Shown here in pieces: positions 60,106-64,000 of a DNA stretch of 64,000 bases. The notes under the pieces are model-generated. The model worked only from the letters and a program-made list of their open reading frames with translations. It searched no databases and was not told the DNA's origin. The DNA comes from Dasypus novemcinctus. Its lineage: Eukaryota > Chordata > Mammalia > Cingulata > Dasypodidae. A program made the translations under genes and the position numbers. Location: positions 57,553,954-57,617,953 of the forward strand of contig NC_080695.1 of assembly GCF_030445035.2 (NCBI RefSeq), read 5' to 3'. Position 1 is the stretch's first letter. Each line of letters begins with the position of its first letter.

Positions 60106-61249
60106 GTTGGACTAGGCCAGTCCTTTTCCAGTTATCTTCCTCTTATGATTAAGACTTAATCCATCCTCATGCCCAGGAGCTGGTATTCTTAGCTGGACAT
60201 GTTCTCATGGGAGGGAAAAGACCCAGGGGTATTCACCTCCCATGAGTTGGCCAATTTGGGGCTTTTGGATTACAGGAAAGGTCTCAGAAGGGCCTGGGCA
60301 GTGAGCTTGTCCTGTGTGTCTCCATTGCAGATCTATGTGTAGTGAGGATAAATGGCAGAAAGACAGACCTCATCTTGAAAATGCTCAGAATTCTACAGAA
60401 ATGAAATCTTCCCCCCAACACACTGGAGGTAGTGAGTTCAACTTTACTGTGGTGCTCACAGTTCTCACTGGGCTAGCTGACCTCCAAATTCTCCATTTCC
60501 TTCTGGAATGGTACCAGACAAAGCTTGATGAGAGTAGCTCAGTTGCTCAGGGTGGGACTATGTTCTGATCCCCACCCCCCTGCCTTTCCACTAAGATTCT
60601 CAGGCACACAGATCCAAGACAGGTGGAAAGGAAATCAAACAGGCAAAGATCAGGTGCATGTGAATGACAGTCACTCTCTCCACCAGGTTGCACCCTAACT
60701 CTTGCAATCATTTACTTAACTAATTAGGTACTGTCATATACACTGAGGATACAAATTAAAACAAAGTCCCCTCCATCATGGAACCCACATTCTAACATGG
60801 TGGGGGAAAAGAAACAATAAACAAGATAAGTGGAATACAGAATAAGTGGTATGGAGAAAATTAAGCTGGTAAGGGGGTTTTGGAGCTTCACAGAGTGATT
60901 GCAGTGACATCATCAACATGGAGACAGAATGGATCCCCTGAAAAAATGTCCCCAGAAATTCAGCGAATATAATGACAAATTTCACCTTCTCAGAACTCTG
61001 GAGGGTGGGAGAGACTGGAGAAGGACTTCACAAATGCTAACTCGAAGAAGGAGAAAAATATCTGGTAGGAAACTTCCATTCTGGACCATCCAGTACTCTT
61101 CCCCTCCCTTGGTCCCTTGCAAAGTTTGGGAGATCTCCAGAGGCAGCAGCCTGTTCCCTCCCACCAGGGACAGGGATCCTGAAGGAGCCCACAGAAGTGA
61201 GGTAGAATCCCACACTCATCCAGGCTGGATTTTGTCTAGGTTCTTTTAT
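60106..61249. other. Mostly unique DNA with one ancient repeat-like stretch
   Basis: At about 60725-60865 the wording 'tacactgaggatacaaattaaaacaaagtcccctccatcatggaacccacattctaac...taaacaagataag' resembles a widespread ancient mammalian repeat whose family I cannot fix. The 84-codon frame at 60314-60568 shows no recognisable domain. No other gene is supported. Confidence 0.4.
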
Positions 61250-61449
61250 TTTTATTTTTATTTCTTTTTATTTTTTATTTTTTTTTATTAGTCAAAAGGG
61301 TATTTATTTGGGATAAAAGTTTACAATTACAAGGCCCTAAAGAGCCCAACTCAAGGTTTCTTCCTTACCAAACTCTATTGCCACATGTTGAAGCAAGATG
61401 GCGGGCAACATCTGCAAAGGTCCAGCCTTCCTCCTCCCTCTTTTTTTTT
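61250..61449. other. T-rich run and unassigned segment
   Basis: A T/A-rich run (61244-61290) is followed by 'gtatttatttgggataaaagtttacaattacaaggccc' and sequence with 'caagatggcggg'. This could be the minus-strand 3' end of a retrocopy or LTR, with the T-run as its poly(A), but I cannot identify it. Confidence 0.3.
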
Positions 61450-64000
61450 TTTTAATTATTTATTTATTTTTTTAAAGTTACATTAAAAAAATGTGAGGTC
61501 CCATTCAACCCCCCCGCCCCCACCCCACCACTCCCCCCCCGCCCCCCCAGCAACATTCACTCCCATCATCATGACATATCCATTGCATTTGGTAAGTACA
61601 TCTCTGGGCATCTCTGCACCTCATGGTCAATGGTCCACATCATGGCCCATACTCTCCCCCATTCCATCCAGTGGGCCCTGGGAGGGTTTACAATGTCTGG
61701 TGATTGCCCCTGAAGCACCATCCAGGGCAACTCCAAGTCCCAAAGGTGCCTCCACATCTCATCTCTTCCTGCCATTCCCCATACCCATCAGCCACCATGT
61801 CTACTTTTCCCACTCCAATGCCACCTTTTCTCTGTGGACCTATGATTGGTTGTGTCCGTTGCACCTCTATGTCAAGAGGAGGCTCAGATTCCACATGGAT
61901 ACTGGATGCAATCCTCCTGCTTTCAGTTGTAGGCACTCTAGGCTCCATGGTGTGGTGGTTGTCCTTCTTCAACTCCATCTTAGCTGAGTGAGGTGAGTCC
62001 AATAAATCTGATTGTAGGAGCTGGAGTCTGTTGAGGCTCAGGGCCTGGCTATCATATTGTCAGTCCAGAGATTCAAATCCCCTAAATATATCTTAAACAC
62101 CAACACCAACTACAATTCCAGTAAAGTAGCATGAAAGTCTTATGAAAAGAGATCCCATCTGAGTCCAGTTTCATCACGCAGAAACACCAGCTCCAAAGAA
62201 GGGCCAACTGACATGGCAGTGAACCCCAACTGCCATGACCATAGAACCCGTGGGTCTCTTTAGCCCTCCAAGGAACCAATACCTGGGGATTGTATCTACT
62301 TTATCCATCTCTGAGACTCTGCTCAGGAGTGCATAAGGGCAATCCTTCTGACAACCTCCAGACTCTTTTTTAGAGACTTGTAGCCATATAAACTCATTTC
62401 TCCTTTCCTTTTCCCCCTTACATTAGGTCAAACAGCATTTTAAAGTCATGTTATTATATGTAGACAGGGATATTCTGCTGATCCGCATTGAACCTTCAAT
62501 TCAAGGTCATTTTCCAGTTGCATCATCAGTTGGTAGTTGATAGTGATCCCTTGGTGCCAGGGAGGCTCATCCCCGGGTGTCATGTCGCACGCTGGGGGGA
62601 AGGCATTGCATTTACATGCTGAGTTTGGCTTCGAGACTGGCCACATTTGAGTAACATGAAGGCTGTCAGGAGGACATTCCCAGGCACAGTGCTGCTCTGG
62701 CCCTTGTTCTTATTTCAGGCATATAGGCTCACAAGCATAGTCATTAGTATCAGGGGCTCACTGTTGGACCCTCATTCCTTCCCGGTCCTTGCCGCTGCAC
62801 CTGGGGGACTGCCGCTGCTCTCCTAGGGACCATGACAGAGCACCCCCGGCCAGGAACCCAGTACCCCCCCAGCTGTAGTTTTTAATTGTTGCCACTATGA
62901 GTATATCCAAACATTACCATGCACCCTGGACATATGCCCTGTATAGCTCCCTGTCAGTCATATATCACCTGTCAATAGTATCCTATACCAGTATTCCTCC
63001 ACTGCCATTGTTGAGCCACTCTGTGATCCAGAACTTCCTGAAAATTGAAGCCCAATATAATGTCAGGATCCCTTACTAGCAAAATGGCATATAGCGATGG
63101 GTTTAATGGTTAGATATAGAATACGTGTTGACTTAGAAAAATTCTACATCCTATCTTTTTCTTTTTTTCCCCCTAATTATTGAACTTCTCTTCACAAGAG
63201 CCCTAGACCACAGCAATTCAAATATACAATATACAGCACTCCCACACATCCACCACAAAACCTTTTCCCTTCCACAGCGATACTCTTACAACCTATTCAC
63301 ATCATATTTACTTAAAGTGATGTACAGAGTCTAAGACAATAGCTTTCAAACAAGGTGACATCTGTGCTTACATTGTGGTGCATACTTTAGGATATACAGT
63401 TTTCTAAATTGTTAGTTAACCTATGTTTTACATTATGGTTTACATTATCAGTCTGTTGTCCCCTATATGTTTATGGTGTATTATTACATGTTTTATATCC
63501 ATCCTTGTGTACTCTCGAAAAACTCCTCTCTTACCCCACATTTACCTTGGTTCCACACATTTCACATCCATTTTCCCATCCCCTTGGTGCCCACAGTGTC
63601 AGCCAACCTCCATTTCCCGAGGAGCCACGTCCAGAGATATTTGCAACTGTGTTCAGGGCCTAACTTGCTCAACTGCCCTAATGCCCTGGGAGCCACCCTT
63701 TCTCTCGAGAGATACAGTTCCCTCTATTTGATGGCATTAGTCCTCCCCAGGATGTGGGTCCACCCCCACTCTCACTACTTGGGTCTCTACCCAATGGTAC
63801 CACCCACTCTGGCAAAATGAGCATTCAGATATTCCCCAGGAGCCCGTCCTGCATCAGCCCATCCCCTCCGAGCATCCTAAACAGGTAATCCTCTTAATTA
63901 TATTTTGATATGATTTTCTCAGCATTTTACTCTCAACCAACACCTAACGCTCTCCTATATTCGTGTGCTACCCCTCCCTCCCCCCACTTTTTGGGGAATA
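61450..64000 (-). mobile_element. L1-F, 3'UTR only; element continues past the window
   Basis: The T-rich antisense tail at 61441-61480 opens a copy collinear with L1-C 47640-50160 over its full length, at visibly high identity. It lacks the same ~73 bp that the 16.8-kb copy keeps. It reaches the window end still inside the 3'UTR, so ORF2 should begin about 0.2 kb further on if it is not truncated. Confidence 0.85.

Noticed and set aside
60314..60568. Possible ACSM or other exon in the unique stretch after L1-A
   Set aside because: A 'ctccattgcag' acceptor-like sequence precedes it, but the translation matches no ACSM block I know and there is no matching donor.

Overview
The window is mammalian nuclear DNA, almost certainly from an armadillo (Dasypus, Xenarthra). 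The main reason is the abundance of tRNA-derived SINEs of the armadillo DAS type: a ~370-bp long form, a ~90-bp monomer and a ~215-bp dimer, several with intact target-site duplications (TSDs). Vertebrate genes with split exons and very long L1 LINEs agree with this. Nothing prokaryotic, no CRISPR array and no operon is present. Most of the 64 kb is transposable-element sequence laid down in layers. All family names come from reading and memory; no database search was possible.

Left part (1-14 kb). The window opens in a broken C2H2 zinc-finger pseudogene (1-459) with a 3'UTR, AATAAA and a genomic A-tract, as expected of a processed copy. An ancient minus-strand L1 follows (1304-5357, resuming 9931-11395). 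It is split by a younger, internally deleted L1 (5358-9915) flanked by a 15-bp TSD. Next come the last four exons of an acyl-CoA synthetase medium-chain gene, best matching ACSM5 (12322-13916, + strand). Splice sites and catalytic motifs are intact, but the first of these exons carries an in-frame TGA.

Middle part (14-29 kb). L1 fragments and DAS SINEs surround a processed pseudogene of EML4 (minus strand, coding relic 25159 to 22318). About 12 kb beyond ACSM5, on the same strand, lies a lone terminal exon of a second ACSM paralogue (26068-26172), most like ACSM2, with a damaged splice acceptor. The order ACSM5 then ACSM2 matches the mammalian ACSM cluster, so this is probably the decayed remains of that locus. 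A twin-primed (5'-inverted) L1 sits at 18677-19578, and a ~300-bp purine-only tract follows the ACSM2 relic.

Right part (29-64 kb). This is nearly all L1. A plus-strand L1 (29438-39214) has recognisable ORF1 and ORF2 and a 3'UTR of about 3 kb. Then comes a nested series, all on the minus strand: L1-A (41314-60105) is interrupted by L1-B (42898-59420), which is interrupted inside its ORF2 by a full-length ~9.4-kb L1-C (47603-57036). A and B each also carry a DAS SINE. Another L1 of the same kind as C begins at 61450 and runs off the window. The only host-gene content that could still work is the ACSM5 tail. The most informative signals are the ACSM5 stop codon, the ACSM2 relic, the EML4 retrocopy, the nested insertion order and the unusually long 3'UTR shared by these L1s.
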